Assembly (NCBI GenBank): GCA_905182455.1
Contig: CAJJBJ010000003.1
Location: 248,001-312,000 of the forward strand
DNA from: an uncultured Planktomarina sp.
Lineage (GTDB): Bacteria > Pseudomonadota > Alphaproteobacteria > Rhodobacterales > Rhodobacteraceae
Direction: 5' to 3'
DNA: 64,000 nt
The notes under the pieces were generated by a model. It was given only the letters and a program-made list of their open reading frames with translations. It had not been told where the DNA came from and did no database searches. Made by a program: the position numbers and the translations under genes. Position 1 is the stretch's first letter; the number at the start of each line of letters is the position of its first letter. Of the stretch, positions 1-8,948 are shown in pieces.

Positions 1-1
1 G

Positions 2-1195
2 GCCCGTGGCACCGACGGCCCACTTTCAGTTTCCCCCACCCGGCTTAAGCGCGATATCGTCGACAAATGGATCGATTCTGCCGTTGCCGCAGGCTACAAA
101 CGCAATCCAGATTACAACGGTTCAGATCAAGAAGGGGTCGGCTATTTTCAACTGACCCTCGACAAAGGCCGCCGCTGTTCTAGCGCTGTGGCCTACCTAA
201 AGCCTGCACGTGACCGCAAAAATCTCACCATCATCACCCATGCCCAAGCTGAAAAGCTTTTGATCAAAGACGGTCGCACCACTGGCGTGACTGTGAATAT
301 TAAAGGCGCAAGCCAAGATATCATGGCGCGGCGCGAAGTTATTTTGAGCGCAGGGACCATCGGGTCGCCGCAAATTTTGATGCTCTCTGGCGTTGGGGCT
401 GCGGACGAGCTGAAACAACAAGGTATCACTGTGGTTCATAATTTGCCCGGTGTTGGCAAAAACCTTCAAGACCATCTGCAAGCCCGGCCCGTATTCAAAA
501 CAGACCTCTCGACCATCAACATTGAGACCAACAACCTTTTGAAACAAGGCATGATTGCGCTGCAATATGCACTGACACAAACCGGGCCTATGACCATGGC
601 CGCAAGTCTGGGCACCGCATTCCTTAAAACAGATCCGACGCTAGACACGCCTGACATTCAGTTTCACATTCAGCCGTTCAGCGCCTCCGCACCGGCAGAT
701 GGGCCGCATAAATTCTCAGCTTTCACAGCCTCTGTTTTGCAGATGCGCCCCGAAAGCACCGGGCATATCGCCCTGAAATCTGCCAATTGGCGCGATCACC
801 CCGCGATTCATCCAAATTATTTGGCAACCAAGCTGGACCAAGAGACGATTGTCAAAGGCATCCAGATCGCTAGAAAAATTGCTCAGTTTGAACCGCTGAA
901 GGCGCTTATCACCGGAGAATTCACCCCAGGTTCGAGTGTGGCACTGGATGATTATGACGCAACCCTCACATGGGCGCGAGACAACAGCGTTACGATTTAC
1001 CACCCCACCGGCACCTGTAAAATGGGCCAAGATGATATGGCTGTGGTGGACGCGCGTTTGCGGGTGCACGGCATCAAAGGACTGCGCGTTGCGGATTGCT
1101 CCATAATGCCCACCATCACCTCCGGCAATACCAATGCTCCTGCGATTATGATCGGTGAAAAAATATCCGACATGATTTTGGAGGATGCAAAATGA
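2..1195 (+). CDS. GMC-family FAD oxidoreductase (choline/alcohol dehydrogenase-like), 5' partial
   Basis: The reading frame is open from base 2, so the gene starts outside the window; about 397 codons are present. The visible part covers the middle and C-terminal parts of a glucose-methanol-choline oxidoreductase. These include the family signature region [12 protein letters not shown], the segment [11 protein letters not shown], and the C-terminal catalytic region with [10 protein letters not shown] followed by a second FAD-contacting stretch ending [14 protein letters not shown]. The N-terminal Rossmann GxGxxG lies upstream of the window. Such flavoenzymes oxidise alcohols, choline or polyols in the cytoplasm. 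The substrate cannot be told from the sequence. The stop codon is 33 nt from the TerC-like gene, so the two could share a transcript. Confidence 0.9.
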   Translation, partial: ARGTDGPLSVSPTRLKRDIVDKWIDSAVAAGYKRNPDYNGSDQEGVGYFQLTLDKGRRCSSAVAYLKPARDRKNLTIITHAQAEKLLIKDGRTTGVTVNIKGASQDIMARREVILSAGTIGSPQILMLSGVGAADELKQQGITVVHNLPGVGKNLQDHLQARPVFKTDLSTINIETNNLLKQGMIALQYALTQTGPMTMAASLGTAFLKTDPTLDTPDIQFHIQPFSASAPADGPHKFSAFTASVLQMRPESTGHIALKSANWRDHPAIHPNYLATKLDQETIVKGIQIARKIAQFEPLKALITGEFTPGSSVALDDYDATLTWARDNSVTIYHPTGTCKMGQDDMAVVDARLRVHGIKGLRVADCSIMPTITSGNTNAPAIMIGEKISDMILEDAK

Positions 1196-1228
1196 ACCAA
1201 GCCGCACACTCCTTGAAGGATACAACGA

Positions 1229-1897
1229 ATGTTTGAGACAATTATGGCATACGGGCAAATCGTAATTGCCGATTTGATCCTCTCGGGGGACAATGCTTTG
1301 ATCATCGGCATGGCCGCCGCAGGATTGGCGCCAGAATTGCGCAAAAAAGCCATTCTCTACGGCATGATTATCGCCGCTGTCTTACGGATTGTTTTTGCAG
1401 TCGTAGCAACAACACTTTTGGGCATCCCGGGCATTTTGTTTATCGGATCAGTGCTGCTGTTCTGGGTGTGCTGGCGGCTGTTTAAAGAAATCCGCGAAGG
1501 CATGGACCGCGAGGCGCAGGCCGCGCTTGAGACCGCAGGCGACCCGAGCCAAGGTTATACTGGCCCACCACGTAAAACCATGGCCGCAGCGCTTATTTCG
1601 ATCACTATCGCCGATGTCTCTATGTCGCTGGATAATGTGTTGGCCGTGGCTGCTATCGCCAATGGCGATAAGCAAATTTTGGTCTTTGGGCTTGGCTTGG
1701 CCATTTTGCTCATGGCTTTTGCGGCCACGATGATCATGAGATTGTTAACAAATTACCCATGGATATCATGGTTGGGACTCATCGTGCTGCTCTATGTGGC
1801 TGGAGAAATGATGTACCGCGGCTTTTTTGACATGAACAGCGGCGTGGGCCCCTTGCTAGGCCTCGTAGACGGTTGGGAGATGATCAAGGGCCATTAA
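1229..1897 (+). CDS. TerC/YjbE-family integral membrane protein
   Basis: A 222-residue membrane protein with about six to seven hydrophobic segments. It carries the two TerC-family signatures: [10 protein letters not shown] at residues 18-27 and the related SLDNVLAVA at about 133-141. The acidic residues in these motifs are thought to bind metal ions. Bacterial TerC/YjbE/YkoY proteins have been linked to manganese export and to metal loading of secreted proteins, so metal-ion handling is the likely role; this is family knowledge, not shown here. An AAGGAT stretch about 9 nt upstream supports this ATG; a second in-frame ATG at 1244 is possible. No tellurite-resistance neighbours are present. 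Confidence 0.88.
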   Translation: MFETIMAYGQIVIADLILSGDNALIIGMAAAGLAPELRKKAILYGMIIAAVLRIVFAVVATTLLGIPGILFIGSVLLFWVCWRLFKEIREGMDREAQAALETAGDPSQGYTGPPRKTMAAALISITIADVSMSLDNVLAVAAIANGDKQILVFGLGLAILLMAFAATMIMRLLTNYPWISWLGLIVLLYVAGEMMYRGFFDMNSGVGPLLGLVDGWEMIKGH

Positions 1898-1941
1898 AAA
1901 GAATTGGGATTTGGCATAACGCGAGTGACGCCAATACTCTA

Positions 1942-1971
1942 AGATCCACGGTGTGCCTTCGGCCAGGATCT
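1942..1971. repeat. Short inverted repeat between terC-like gene and dctP
   Basis: AGATCC (1942-1947) and GGATCT (1966-1971) form a perfect 6-bp inverted repeat enclosing an 18-nt segment that can fold a small inner GCC/GGC stem. There is no T-run after it, so a rho-independent terminator is not supported. It could be an operator or an mRNA structure in the dctP leader. Confidence 0.3.
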
Positions 1972-2012
1972 AAAATACTAAAAGAGGGCAAAACCTAGGG
2001 AGGAAAACTTAA

Positions 2013-3119
2013 ATGTTTAACCTAAAAAATATGGCCAAAGGCGCAGCAATTTCTGCTGTTGCTATTTCGGTTATGGCAACATCTGCTATGGCAGATAAAG
2101 TGTTACGAATTCAATCTGTTTTGGGTGACAATGCAGACGAAGTTTTCATGTTGAAAGAATTTGGCAAGGATGTCGCAGCTTTAACCGGCGGTTCTTTGAC
2201 TATCGAAGTTCTGCCAGCTGGTGCGGTTGTTGGCGCACGCGACGTAATGGATGCCGTTGATGCGGGCCTCGTCGAAGGTGGGTTCGCTTGGACGCACTAC
2301 TGGGGAGGTAAGCACCCAGCCGCCAACCTATTTGGCGCACCAATTGCCGGCGCTGGCGTTGGTTTGGACAATATCGCATTTCTGTCCTGGTTCCAGTACG
2401 GTGGCGGCAAGGAATTATATGATCGCCTTTGGGACGAAATGGGCGTCAATGTGAAGGGCTTCATGCTCCAGCCAGTTGGCCCAGAGGCCTTGGGTTGGTT
2501 CAAAGAGCCAATCGCATCAATGGATGATTTCCGCAAGTACCGTTTCCGGGCCCCTCCCGGTATGGTAGGACAAGCCTATAAAGACATCGGTGTTGCTTCT
2601 GTCGCAATGGGCGGCGGAGATATTTTGCCAGCTCTAGAAAAAGGCACAATCGATGCAGCTGAGTGGTGCTGCCCGAAGCCTGACATGGTATTTGGCTTCC
2701 AAAAAGTGCTTAAGCATTACTACCTGCAAGGTCTACACCAGGTAGTTGTTAATGCTGACATGTACGTTAACGGTGACTTCTACAATGCTCTTTCAGACAC
2801 TGAGAAAAAAGCTTTGGAAGTTGCGGCAAACGCATCTTTGTCTAAGTCTATGTCCTACCGCATCTACGAGAATGGCAAAGCGCTGCAGTCTCTGGTTAAA
2901 GATCATGGCGTGATTTTGCATGATACACCAGCGGACTATTTCTCGTCTTACATGGCGGCTGCAAAAAATCTTCTTGAAAAAAATGCGGCTGAGAACGAGT
3001 TTTTTGCTGAAGTGTGGCAGTCACAAAAAGACTTTGCTGACATAGCAGTTCCATTTTGGGCAGGCTCGCAGGCATCAAATGCAGCTTTGGGTAAGGCGCA
3101 CGCTGATACTTTAAAATAA
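2013..3119 (+). CDS. dctP: TRAP transporter periplasmic substrate-binding protein (DctP/TakP-like)
   Basis: A 368-residue periplasmic receptor of a tripartite ATP-independent transporter. Residues 1-27 form a signal peptide with an AMA-type cleavage site before DK. The conserved segment FRKYRFRAPPG (about 173-183) contains the arginine that clamps the substrate carboxylate in this family. The stretch GTIDAAEWCCP (about 211-221) resembles the TakP (2-oxo acid) branch, so an organic-acid or keto-acid ligand is likely but not proven. The ribosome site AGGGAGGA at 1997-2004, 8 nt before the ATG, is unusually strong, which suits a receptor made in excess over its permease. A hairpin terminator follows directly. 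Confidence 0.93.
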   Translation: MFNLKNMAKGAAISAVAISVMATSAMADKVLRIQSVLGDNADEVFMLKEFGKDVAALTGGSLTIEVLPAGAVVGARDVMDAVDAGLVEGGFAWTHYWGGKHPAANLFGAPIAGAGVGLDNIAFLSWFQYGGGKELYDRLWDEMGVNVKGFMLQPVGPEALGWFKEPIASMDDFRKYRFRAPPGMVGQAYKDIGVASVAMGGGDILPALEKGTIDAAEWCCPKPDMVFGFQKVLKHYYLQGLHQVVVNADMYVNGDFYNALSDTEKKALEVAANASLSKSMSYRIYENGKALQSLVKDHGVILHDTPADYFSSYMAAAKNLLEKNAAENEFFAEVWQSQKDFADIAVPFWAGSQASNAALGKAHADTLK

Positions 3120-3132
3120 GCCAATAAAACTA

Positions 3133-3169
3133 AATACGGGGTTCTTAAGAATCCCGTATTTTCTTTTTT
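3133..3169 (+). terminator. Hairpin terminator/attenuator after dctP
   Basis: AATACGGGGTTC (3133-3144), loop TTAA, and GAATCCCGTATT (3149-3160) form a 12-bp stem with one G-U pair, followed by a T-rich tract to 3169. This is a good rho-independent terminator. Because dctQM lies only 77 nt further on, it probably acts as a partial terminator that lets the receptor be made in excess. Confidence 0.8.
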
Positions 3170-3205
3170 AAAGAAACGCAGCATTGGCGCTTCTTTAAAA
3201 AAGAA
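3161..3205 (+). promoter_or_regulatory. 15-bp perfect inverted repeat between dctP and dctQM
   Basis: TTCTTTTTTAAAGAA at 3161-3175 and TTCTTTAAAAAAGAA at 3191-3205 are perfect reverse complements with a 15-nt spacer. The left arm overlaps the T-tract of the preceding terminator, so the two structures are mutually exclusive and could switch. It may stabilise the dctP 3' end, tune read-through, or be a protein-binding palindrome. A purine-rich ribosome site (AGGGAGATAGGG) follows before dctQM. Confidence 0.6.
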
Positions 3206-3245
3206 AAACCCCATATTTAAAGGGGCCACAACAAGGGAGATAGGG

Positions 3246-5720
3246 ATGGCTGCAGAAGAAGTTGACCCAGCAAAACTCGAAATTGCAGACGAGTTGATTG
3301 CGGAGCGTAATAATTTCACACCAGGTGAAACACCTGATGATATGACCCCCTGGCAGCGGCCAATCACTGCGGCAATTGATATTTTAAATAATTGGGTTGG
3401 ACGGATCATCTGCTTGTTAATAATCCCATTGATCGCTGTTGTCGTGATCGAGGTGTTCTCGCGTAATACATTTTCCATAATGGCCAATAACGGCTGGGGC
3501 GATCTTGCCCGCTCTTTAGGTCTTGGCCCCACAGTCTTTGCCTACGACATCAGCCGCATGGTCGCAGGCGTACTATTCATGGCTGCAGCAGGTTACGGCT
3601 TGATGCGCGGAGTACATATTCGCGCGGATTTTTTGTATCGAAATTGGTCTGACAAAACACAAGCCACCGTTGATGCAGTTCTCTATTTGGCGCTTTTTCT
3701 GCCATCAATGGCATTGTTTACTTGGATTTCAGCAAAATTTTTCATGGTTGCCTATCTCACCGGTGAAACCGCTTTTGACAGCACTTGGTCACCCGCACTA
3801 TGGCCGGCAAGGATTGCCATGCCCATTGGCGGCGCCCTACTGTTCCTGCAAGGTTTCCCAGAATTGTTCCGAGCCTTTCACAAGATGGGCAAGGAACGCG
3901 AGCGTGTTTTCTTATGGGGCACAGCAGCCGTCCTAGTAGTGATTGCATTAGAAATGTGGGTTCCAGGTATTTTACCAATTTTTGAGTGGGTCACAGCTCT
4001 GTTCGAGCCGGGCGGATTTTTTGATATGCCAAAACCTGTCATTGGTTTGATCATGTTGGGCACCATGATCTTTGTAATTTTTATTGGCTTCCCTATATCA
4101 TTTACATTGATTTTCTTGGCATTTGGCTTTGGCATTTGGGGCCTTAACTTTAAATTAACTGGCCTCCTAATGACTTTGAATACGAATTCAACCATGTTGA
4201 GCGACCAGCTAATGGCAGTGCCCTTGTTTATATTAATGGGTATTGTGATGGAAGCAGCGGGATTGATGGAGCGTTTATTTTCCTCGATTCAAATGATCAT
4301 GTCACGTGTGCGTGGATCACTTTACATCGCAGTCTTGATCGTCTCAACAATCTTTGCTGCAGCAACCGGTATTGTAGGTGCATCAGTTACCATCCTGGGA
4401 ATTATGGCTGGGGCAACTATGAGCCGCTCAGGATATAATGTAAGACTTTCTGCGGGAGCAATTACCGCCGGTGGGACGCTGGGCATCTTAATACCGCCGT
4501 CAATAATGCTGATTGTGATGGGTCCTGTGCTAGATGTATCCACTCTAGACCTATTTCGTGGTGCGTTTGTGCCGGGTGCACTACTTGCTTCACTATACTT
4601 GATTTACACATTGGGCCGCTGTTGGTTAAATCCAGAGCTGGGTCCTATTCTTGCGGAAGCAGATCAGCCAAAGACATCAAACAACTACCGCTTGGAAGTT
4701 ATTCTAATTTGTATTGGCGTTCTCGCGATTTGTAGAGTGTTTGGGCTCGCTCTCGGTGGTGCCTTTGGATTTATCCCATTTGGTGGTCTGATTGTTTTAC
4801 TGGCAGCGCTACTTATAAGCTATCGCGCATATAAAAACCTAACCGTGCTGCGAATTGTTACGCCTATCGTGATCGGCGTACAGATCATATATTCACTCTC
4901 TCAGCTTATGGCCGTGGACGGTGTAGAGTTTGGACTTTTCTACCAAATTGCATGGTTAATTTTTCTTGGCTTCGGTACCTATAAAGCAGTTGGCCTGTAT
5001 TCCACCACTACAGCAAAAAACTTCCACTTCTCAGACTTGTGGAATGAGTTTTTTGCTGGGCTGATGCCTCCAACTATTCTAATTTCCTTTGCTTTGGGAT
5101 CCATTTTGATGGGATTTGCGACTCCAGCCGAAGCCGCAGCTATGGGTGCATTTGGATCAATCCTATTGTCATTAGCTTACGGAAAGTTCAAAATTGCCAG
5201 CTTCTTTGATAGCTTAATTAAAGCTTTGGAAATCACAGTTTTGATTATGTTTTTGGTCGCAGCCTCAAATTTCTTCGGAGCCGAGTTCTCGATGCTTGGG
5301 ACACCAAAAATGATGACCGAAGTTCTGCTTGGGTTGGACATGTCGCCGTATATGATCTTGATCATAATCATGGCTCTAATCTTCGTACTTGGGTGGCCAC
5401 TGGAATGGGTGCCAATTGTTTTGATAGTCCTACCAGTTTTACTCCCCACTGTGATGGCACTGGACCTTCCAGGCTTTGAGAGCCAGTACGACAAAATGGT
5501 TTGGTTTGGAATCTTGGTAGCCGTGAATTTACAAACCGCATGGCTCAGTCCTCCTGTGGCACTATCAGCTTATTTTCTAAAGGGCGTAGTACCAAATTGG
5601 GATTTAAAGGACATCTACCTTGGCATGATGCAATTCATGGTGATCCAATTGATCGGGCTGGTCCTCTTGTTTAGCTTCCCACAATTGGTCCTGTGGTTGC
5701 CGCGCATTATGGGCGGATAA
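3246..5720 (+). CDS. dctM: TRAP transporter fused small and large permease (DctQ-DctM)
   Basis: An 824-residue inner-membrane protein joining both TRAP permease subunits. The first roughly 230 residues are a DctQ-like four-helix unit, with MVAGVLFMAAAGYGLMRG followed by HIRADFLY. From about 255 onward it is a DctM-type permease of the IT superfamily, with GIPF-like GFPISF, the GITVxxxG-like GIVGASVTILG, and the helix GTLGILIPPSIMLIV. DctM alone is normally about 430 residues. Here the DctM half is near 570, with roughly 130 extra, mostly hydrophobic residues between about 470 and 600. Together with DctP it should drive sodium-coupled carboxylate uptake. Confidence 0.92.
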   Translation: MAAEEVDPAKLEIADELIAERNNFTPGETPDDMTPWQRPITAAIDILNNWVGRIICLLIIPLIAVVVIEVFSRNTFSIMANNGWGDLARSLGLGPTVFAYDISRMVAGVLFMAAAGYGLMRGVHIRADFLYRNWSDKTQATVDAVLYLALFLPSMALFTWISAKFFMVAYLTGETAFDSTWSPALWPARIAMPIGGALLFLQGFPELFRAFHKMGKERERVFLWGTAAVLVVIALEMWVPGILPIFEWVTALFEPGGFFDMPKPVIGLIMLGTMIFVIFIGFPISFTLIFLAFGFGIWGLNFKLTGLLMTLNTNSTMLSDQLMAVPLFILMGIVMEAAGLMERLFSSIQMIMSRVRGSLYIAVLIVSTIFAAATGIVGASVTILGIMAGATMSRSGYNVRLSAGAITAGGTLGILIPPSIMLIVMGPVLDVSTLDLFRGAFVPGALLASLYLIYTLGRCWLNPELGPILAEADQPKTSNNYRLEVILICIGVLAICRVFGLALGGAFGFIPFGGLIVLLAALLISYRAYKNLTVLRIVTPIVIGVQIIYSLSQLMAVDGVEFGLFYQIAWLIFLGFGTYKAVGLYSTTTAKNFHFSDLWNEFFAGLMPPTILISFALGSILMGFATPAEAAAMGAFGSILLSLAYGKFKIASFFDSLIKALEITVLIMFLVAASNFFGAEFSMLGTPKMMTEVLLGLDMSPYMILIIIMALIFVLGWPLEWVPIVLIVLPVLLPTVMALDLPGFESQYDKMVWFGILVAVNLQTAWLSPPVALSAYFLKGVVPNWDLKDIYLGMMQFMVIQLIGLVLLFSFPQLVLWLPRIMGG

Positions 5721-5726
5721 AGAAAC

Positions 5727-5760
5727 AAAGGGGCGGCCCAATCGGGTCGCCCTTTTCTTT
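5727..5760 (+). terminator. Rho-independent terminator of the TRAP operon
   Basis: A 13-bp GC-rich stem with two G-U pairs, centred on GGGCGGCCC-AATC-GGGTCGCCC (about 5731-5752), is followed by TTTTCTTTT. It ends the dctP-dctQM operon and abuts the 3' end of the decayed GGDEF gene on the opposite strand. Confidence 0.85.
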
Positions 5761-6250
5761 TATTGGATCGTAAGATCCGACTTTTGATCTTTAAAAAATT
5801 TGTGTTGACCACGCCCTACCTTTTTACTGGCATAGAGCGCCGCATCGGCATGCATTGCCTCAGGATCTGGATCTGGGTTAGTCATGCGAAATCGCTGTGC
5901 CAGCACTTCTTGAGATGAAGCAACTATGTTGATCAAACAAAACCGGCTCATCCAATTTGGCAATGATGCGTTGTGCAATCCTGTGTAGGAAAACCGGATC
6001 CGTCACCCTGACAAATATCAGCACAAACTCGTCGCCGCCCACCCGCACGACACAGTCTGCGGCTCGAGTCTCGTTGCTCAAAATGTCGCACTTCCTGCAA
6101 CACATGGTCACCCGCAGCGTGGCTAAAGATGTCGTTAATCGTTTTGAATTAATCCAAATGCATGCAGGCAAAAGGGACTTTTCTCATGATCAACTGATCC
6201 AAATTCTGGGTCATAGCCCGACGGCTTTCAAGACCGAACTCTGGAACTCT
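5760..6250 (-). pseudogene. Decayed GGDEF-domain (diguanylate cyclase) gene
   Basis: Read on the minus strand, this stretch spells most of a GGDEF domain in broken frames. In order it gives ESRRAMTQNLDQL (domain start), then LD-stop-FKTINDIFSHAAGD, where the normal LDxFKxINDxxGHxxGD motif is cut by a TAA. A frame change leads to VVRVGGDEFVLIF, which retains the GGDEF core, and another leads to the domain end ADAALYASKKVGRGQHKFF. An intact domain would make cyclic di-GMP. With one internal stop and at least two frameshifts no enzyme can be made. Any N-terminal sensor domain is gone or lies in unrecognisable DNA beyond about 6250. Confidence 0.85.
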
Positions 6251-6572
6251 GTAGGTAGTTATAGCCCTTAAAATTATTAATATTCTCACTTTTTAGGCAC
6301 CATATGCGCCATATTTTGGGCACCAGTTATTTCTAAAAGGTTGTCACAAACGTCTAGGACTTGAAGCTTCAAAAGACTGGTTTTAAAGTAGCAAAATAGA
6401 GAGTGTTTTATCATTAGACTAGGTTACAAAGTCACCCTGCCCTTCTCAGGAAGTTTTGTCTGAAAGTGCGTCAACTACAATTGACGAAAATGCATTTTGC
6501 ATCTGATCCATTTGCACAATAAGGTGATGATTAAGGTAGTTGTTCAGTTTATAGTAGTTAAGGAATATATTT
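6251..6572. other. Gene-free stretch upstream of qmcA
   Basis: About 320 A/T-rich bases with no supported gene. The first part may be residue of the decayed GGDEF gene. Near 6470-6485 there is a small GTCAA-N6-TTGAC inverted repeat. AAGGAA about 9 nt before the next ATG is the likely ribosome site of the SPFH gene. Confidence 0.5.
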
Positions 6573-7598
6573 ATGTATTTAGAAGATATTTTAAGCATCA
6601 TTTTTCAGCCTACAATCTGGTTTTTTATTCTGGTTGTGGTGATCTTGCGGTTATCGATTAAATTTGTGCCCCATAACAGAACCTATCTAATTGAAAGGTT
6701 TGGTAAGTTTAACACTGTGCAGCAAGCAGGGCTTAATTTTATTATCCCTTTTATCGACCGAGTTTCTGCTGACCGTTCGCTGAAAGAGCAGGCTGTCGAC
6801 ATCGATAGCCAAAGCGCGATCACCAAGGACAATATTTCTCTCAGTGTGGACGGGGTGCTCTATTTCCGGGTGCTCGATCCATACAAAGCGACCTATGGTG
6901 TTGACGATTATGTCTTTGCTGTAACCCAACTGGCGCAGACGACGATGCGATCAGAATTGGGTAAGATGGAGCTGGATAAAACTTTCGAGGAGCGCGATTT
7001 ACTCAACACAAACATTGTTGTAGCCATCAATCAGGCCTCTGCGGCGTGGGGAGTCCAAGTTTTGCGTTATGAAATAAAAGACATCGTCCCACCGCAATCA
7101 GTAATGCAGGCTATGGAGGCTCAGATGAAAGCTGAGCGTGTGAAGCGGGCACAGATTCTGGAGTCCGAAGGTGACCGCCAAGCTGCGATCAACCGCGCCG
7201 AAGGTAAGAAGGCCTCAGTGGTGCTGGCGGCTGAAGCTGAAAAAGACGAGCAGGTGCTGCGTGCCGAGGGTGAGGCCAAAGCCCTTGTTGCCGTGGCCGA
7301 TGCTCAGGCGAAAGCCTTGGTTATGGTGGGTAAAGCCGCTAATACCCCTTCTGGACAAAAAGCGATTCAGCTCGAGCTAGCGACCAAGGCAATCCATGCT
7401 AAAGAAATGATAGCTAAACACTCATCGCTAGTCTTGTTGCCCGATGGCGCTACTGACGCCGCTACCGTCGTTACTCAAGCGATGGCAATCATCCAAAAGA
7501 TTTCCACTACCAATGTATCTTCTGCTGCAATGCAGTCTTCAGATATCCAAGCCGAACCATCCCGTGGTTCCGACACTTCTAGCCCTTGGGATAAGTAA
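6573..7598 (+). CDS. qmcA: SPFH/stomatin-family membrane protein (QmcA-like)
   Basis: A 341-residue protein with one N-terminal transmembrane segment (about residues 12-28). An SPFH/band-7 domain follows from about 33 to 190, with the typical stretches NRTYLIERFGKF and GLNFIIPFID. A long Ala/Glu/Lys-rich helical region (about 190-265) should form a coiled coil. Such slipin-like proteins build large membrane-microdomain assemblies and assist membrane proteases. The next gene, an NfeD-like protein, begins 2 nt after the stop. That pairing is the standard SPFH-NfeD operon and supports the call. Confidence 0.92.
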   Translation: MYLEDILSIIFQPTIWFFILVVVILRLSIKFVPHNRTYLIERFGKFNTVQQAGLNFIIPFIDRVSADRSLKEQAVDIDSQSAITKDNISLSVDGVLYFRVLDPYKATYGVDDYVFAVTQLAQTTMRSELGKMELDKTFEERDLLNTNIVVAINQASAAWGVQVLRYEIKDIVPPQSVMQAMEAQMKAERVKRAQILESEGDRQAAINRAEGKKASVVLAAEAEKDEQVLRAEGEAKALVAVADAQAKALVMVGKAANTPSGQKAIQLELATKAIHAKEMIAKHSSLVLLPDGATDAATVVTQAMAIIQKISTTNVSSAAMQSSDIQAEPSRGSDTSSPWDK

Positions 7599-7600
7599 GA

Positions 7601-8077
7601 ATGGACCCTCATAGTTTTCAACTACCTCTGGAGCATTGGCTTTTCATTATAGGGATTGGCCTTTTGGTCATCGAGATTGCCTTTTTTGGCTTTGCTACCT
7701 TTGTTTTGTTTTTCGTCGGCATTGCGATGCTTATAGTGGGCGCGTTAATGGCGTTTGGCGTGCTGCCGGTAAGGATCGATATTGCAATTGGTGCAGTATC
7801 CTTGCTGACAATCTCTGAGGCGGTTCTGCTGTGGAAGCCACTGAAGAAAATCCAATCATCTAAAGAATCGGCCAAGGTCGAAGTAGGCTTTGTTGGGCAC
7901 CGATTTCAGGTGCAAACAGACATCGCGCCGGACTTGCCGGGCACCTACACCTATTCTGGCATCGAGTGGGCCGTTGTCAGTAACACTACAATCCATCGTT
8001 TTACTCAGGTCCAAGTTATAAAGGCAGATGTTGGCCAACTCACCGTGACGCCGACAGAGGTGCTGTCAGACAAATGA
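7601..8077 (+). CDS. NfeD-family membrane protein partner of QmcA
   Basis: A 158-residue protein with two or three transmembrane helices (about residues 14-85). A C-terminal soluble OB-fold-like domain follows (about 92-153), including YSGIEWAVVS and a VGxxG-like VGFVG. This is the short NfeD1b type, without the ClpP-class protease half. It follows the SPFH gene by 2 nt, so translation is coupled. NfeD proteins act with stomatin-like partners in membrane quality control. The first copy of a dispersed repeat starts immediately after the stop codon. Confidence 0.9.
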   Translation: MDPHSFQLPLEHWLFIIGIGLLVIEIAFFGFATFVLFFVGIAMLIVGALMAFGVLPVRIDIAIGAVSLLTISEAVLLWKPLKKIQSSKESAKVEVGFVGHRFQVQTDIAPDLPGTYTYSGIEWAVVSNTTIHRFTQVQVIKADVGQLTVTPTEVLSDK

Positions 8078-8079
8078 GA

Positions 8080-8188
8080 ACAAGCATCGGATTGCTGGCA
8101 CAGCCTAAATCTATGCGCTCAATAATTGCCGCCACTCGGCGAGAGCAGCGGCACGGCTTAGCTTGAAATTGATACGTGAACAGAGGTG
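8080..8188 (+). repeat. Dispersed intergenic repeat, copy 1
   Basis: About 109 bp nearly identical to 8736-8847 and clearly related to 11462-11573 and 10211-10300. Shared blocks include AAATCTATGCGCTCAATAAT and GCCACTCGGCGAGAGCAGC. Read on the minus strand the copy encodes RINFKLSRAAALAEWRQLLSA followed by TAG, a peptide conserved in the other copies. It starts 2-3 nt past the nfeD stop codon. Confidence 0.85.
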
Positions 8189-8262
8189 ACGCGCGCAGCA
8201 GTTGCCACAATAACAAGGACATACATCGCGGCAATCCCCTTTAAATTTTATAGCATGCAAGA

Positions 8263-8616
8263 TCAGCGTGCCGCGATAAGCCCAATTTCAACAGTGAACT
8301 GAGATGCCGCGAGCCGTGGCGATTCGACTGCAGCACGACAAGGCGCCGCACCACCTTTGGACCATTGGTCCCAAACAATATTCATTTCTTCGAAATCGTC
8401 CATGCTGCACAGCCAAATTGTGGCCGTAAGTACTTTTGACTTATCGGTTCCAGCCTCAGTAAGAAGTCCGTCGATTTGGTCTAATATGGCCTTAGTCTGT
8501 TCTGCGACGCTGGTACCAGGAGCCTTCAAGGCCACCTGCCCTGCCAAGTACACAGTATCTTTGTGGGTCACTATCTGGCTCATACGGTCAGTTGTGTGAA
8601 AGCGTTCAATTGTCAT
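8263..8616 (-). CDS. RidA-family protein (enamine/imine deaminase type)
   Basis: A 117-residue single-domain protein of the YjgF/YER057c/UK114 family. The stretch PCRAAVESPRLA near the C-terminus holds the arginine that binds the substrate carboxylate in RidA, and EIGLIAA follows as in the family. RidA proteins hydrolyse reactive enamine/imine intermediates made by PLP enzymes. The start is placed at 8616 rather than an upstream in-frame ATG at 8655, because a GGAAAT ribosome site precedes it and the shorter protein matches the usual length. It is flanked by two repeat copies and stands alone, so its metabolic partner is unknown. Confidence 0.88.
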   Translation of the reverse strand: MTIERFHTTDRMSQIVTHKDTVYLAGQVALKAPGTSVAEQTKAILDQIDGLLTEAGTDKSKVLTATIWLCSMDDFEEMNIVWDQWSKGGAAPCRAAVESPRLAASQFTVEIGLIAAR

Positions 8617-8948
8617 TTTGATTTCCAATTTAATGTGGTTCCTTAATTTTAACATATCGCACGCAAAGCAAAAATGTATACATATTTTGATCCTTCCCTA
8701 GTGAATTGGGCCAGTCAATGCTATCAAACTAAAGGGAACAAACATCAGATTGCTGGCACAGCTTAAATCTATGCGAGCAATAATTGCCGCCACTCGGCGA
8801 GAGCAGCGGCACGGTTTAGCTTGAAATTAATACGTGGATAGAGGTGCAGAGCTCTGCACCAAGAGGACCGCTTCTGGGCCACCTTATCATCCAAAGAGAC
8901 CACAAAGCCGCTCTACCCGTCTCAAGTGATTTTGTTTGACAAAACCGT
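8617..8948. other. Gene-free stretch holding repeat copy 2
   Basis: This 332-base gap contains the ridA promoter region and repeat copy 2 (8736-8847). Beyond the copy, the minus strand continues with a degraded coding-like stretch that aligns loosely with the upstream part of copy 3. No intact gene is seen. Confidence 0.6.
8736..8847 (+). repeat. Dispersed intergenic repeat, copy 2
   Basis: About 112 bp matching copy 1 with few differences. The minus strand encodes RINFKLNRAAALAEWRQLLLA then TAG. Differences from copy 1 include a synonymous Ile codon change and two amino-acid replacements. The orientation is the same as in the other copies. Confidence 0.85.

Noticed and set aside
197-1353. 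Long minus-strand open frames opposite the GMC oxidoreductase and TerC genes
   Set aside because: They are antisense shadows of strong coding regions and show no recognisable domains.
5957-6271. Plus-strand frame of 104 codons over the GGDEF remnant
   Set aside because: It is antisense to the readable GGDEF motifs and has no ribosome site.
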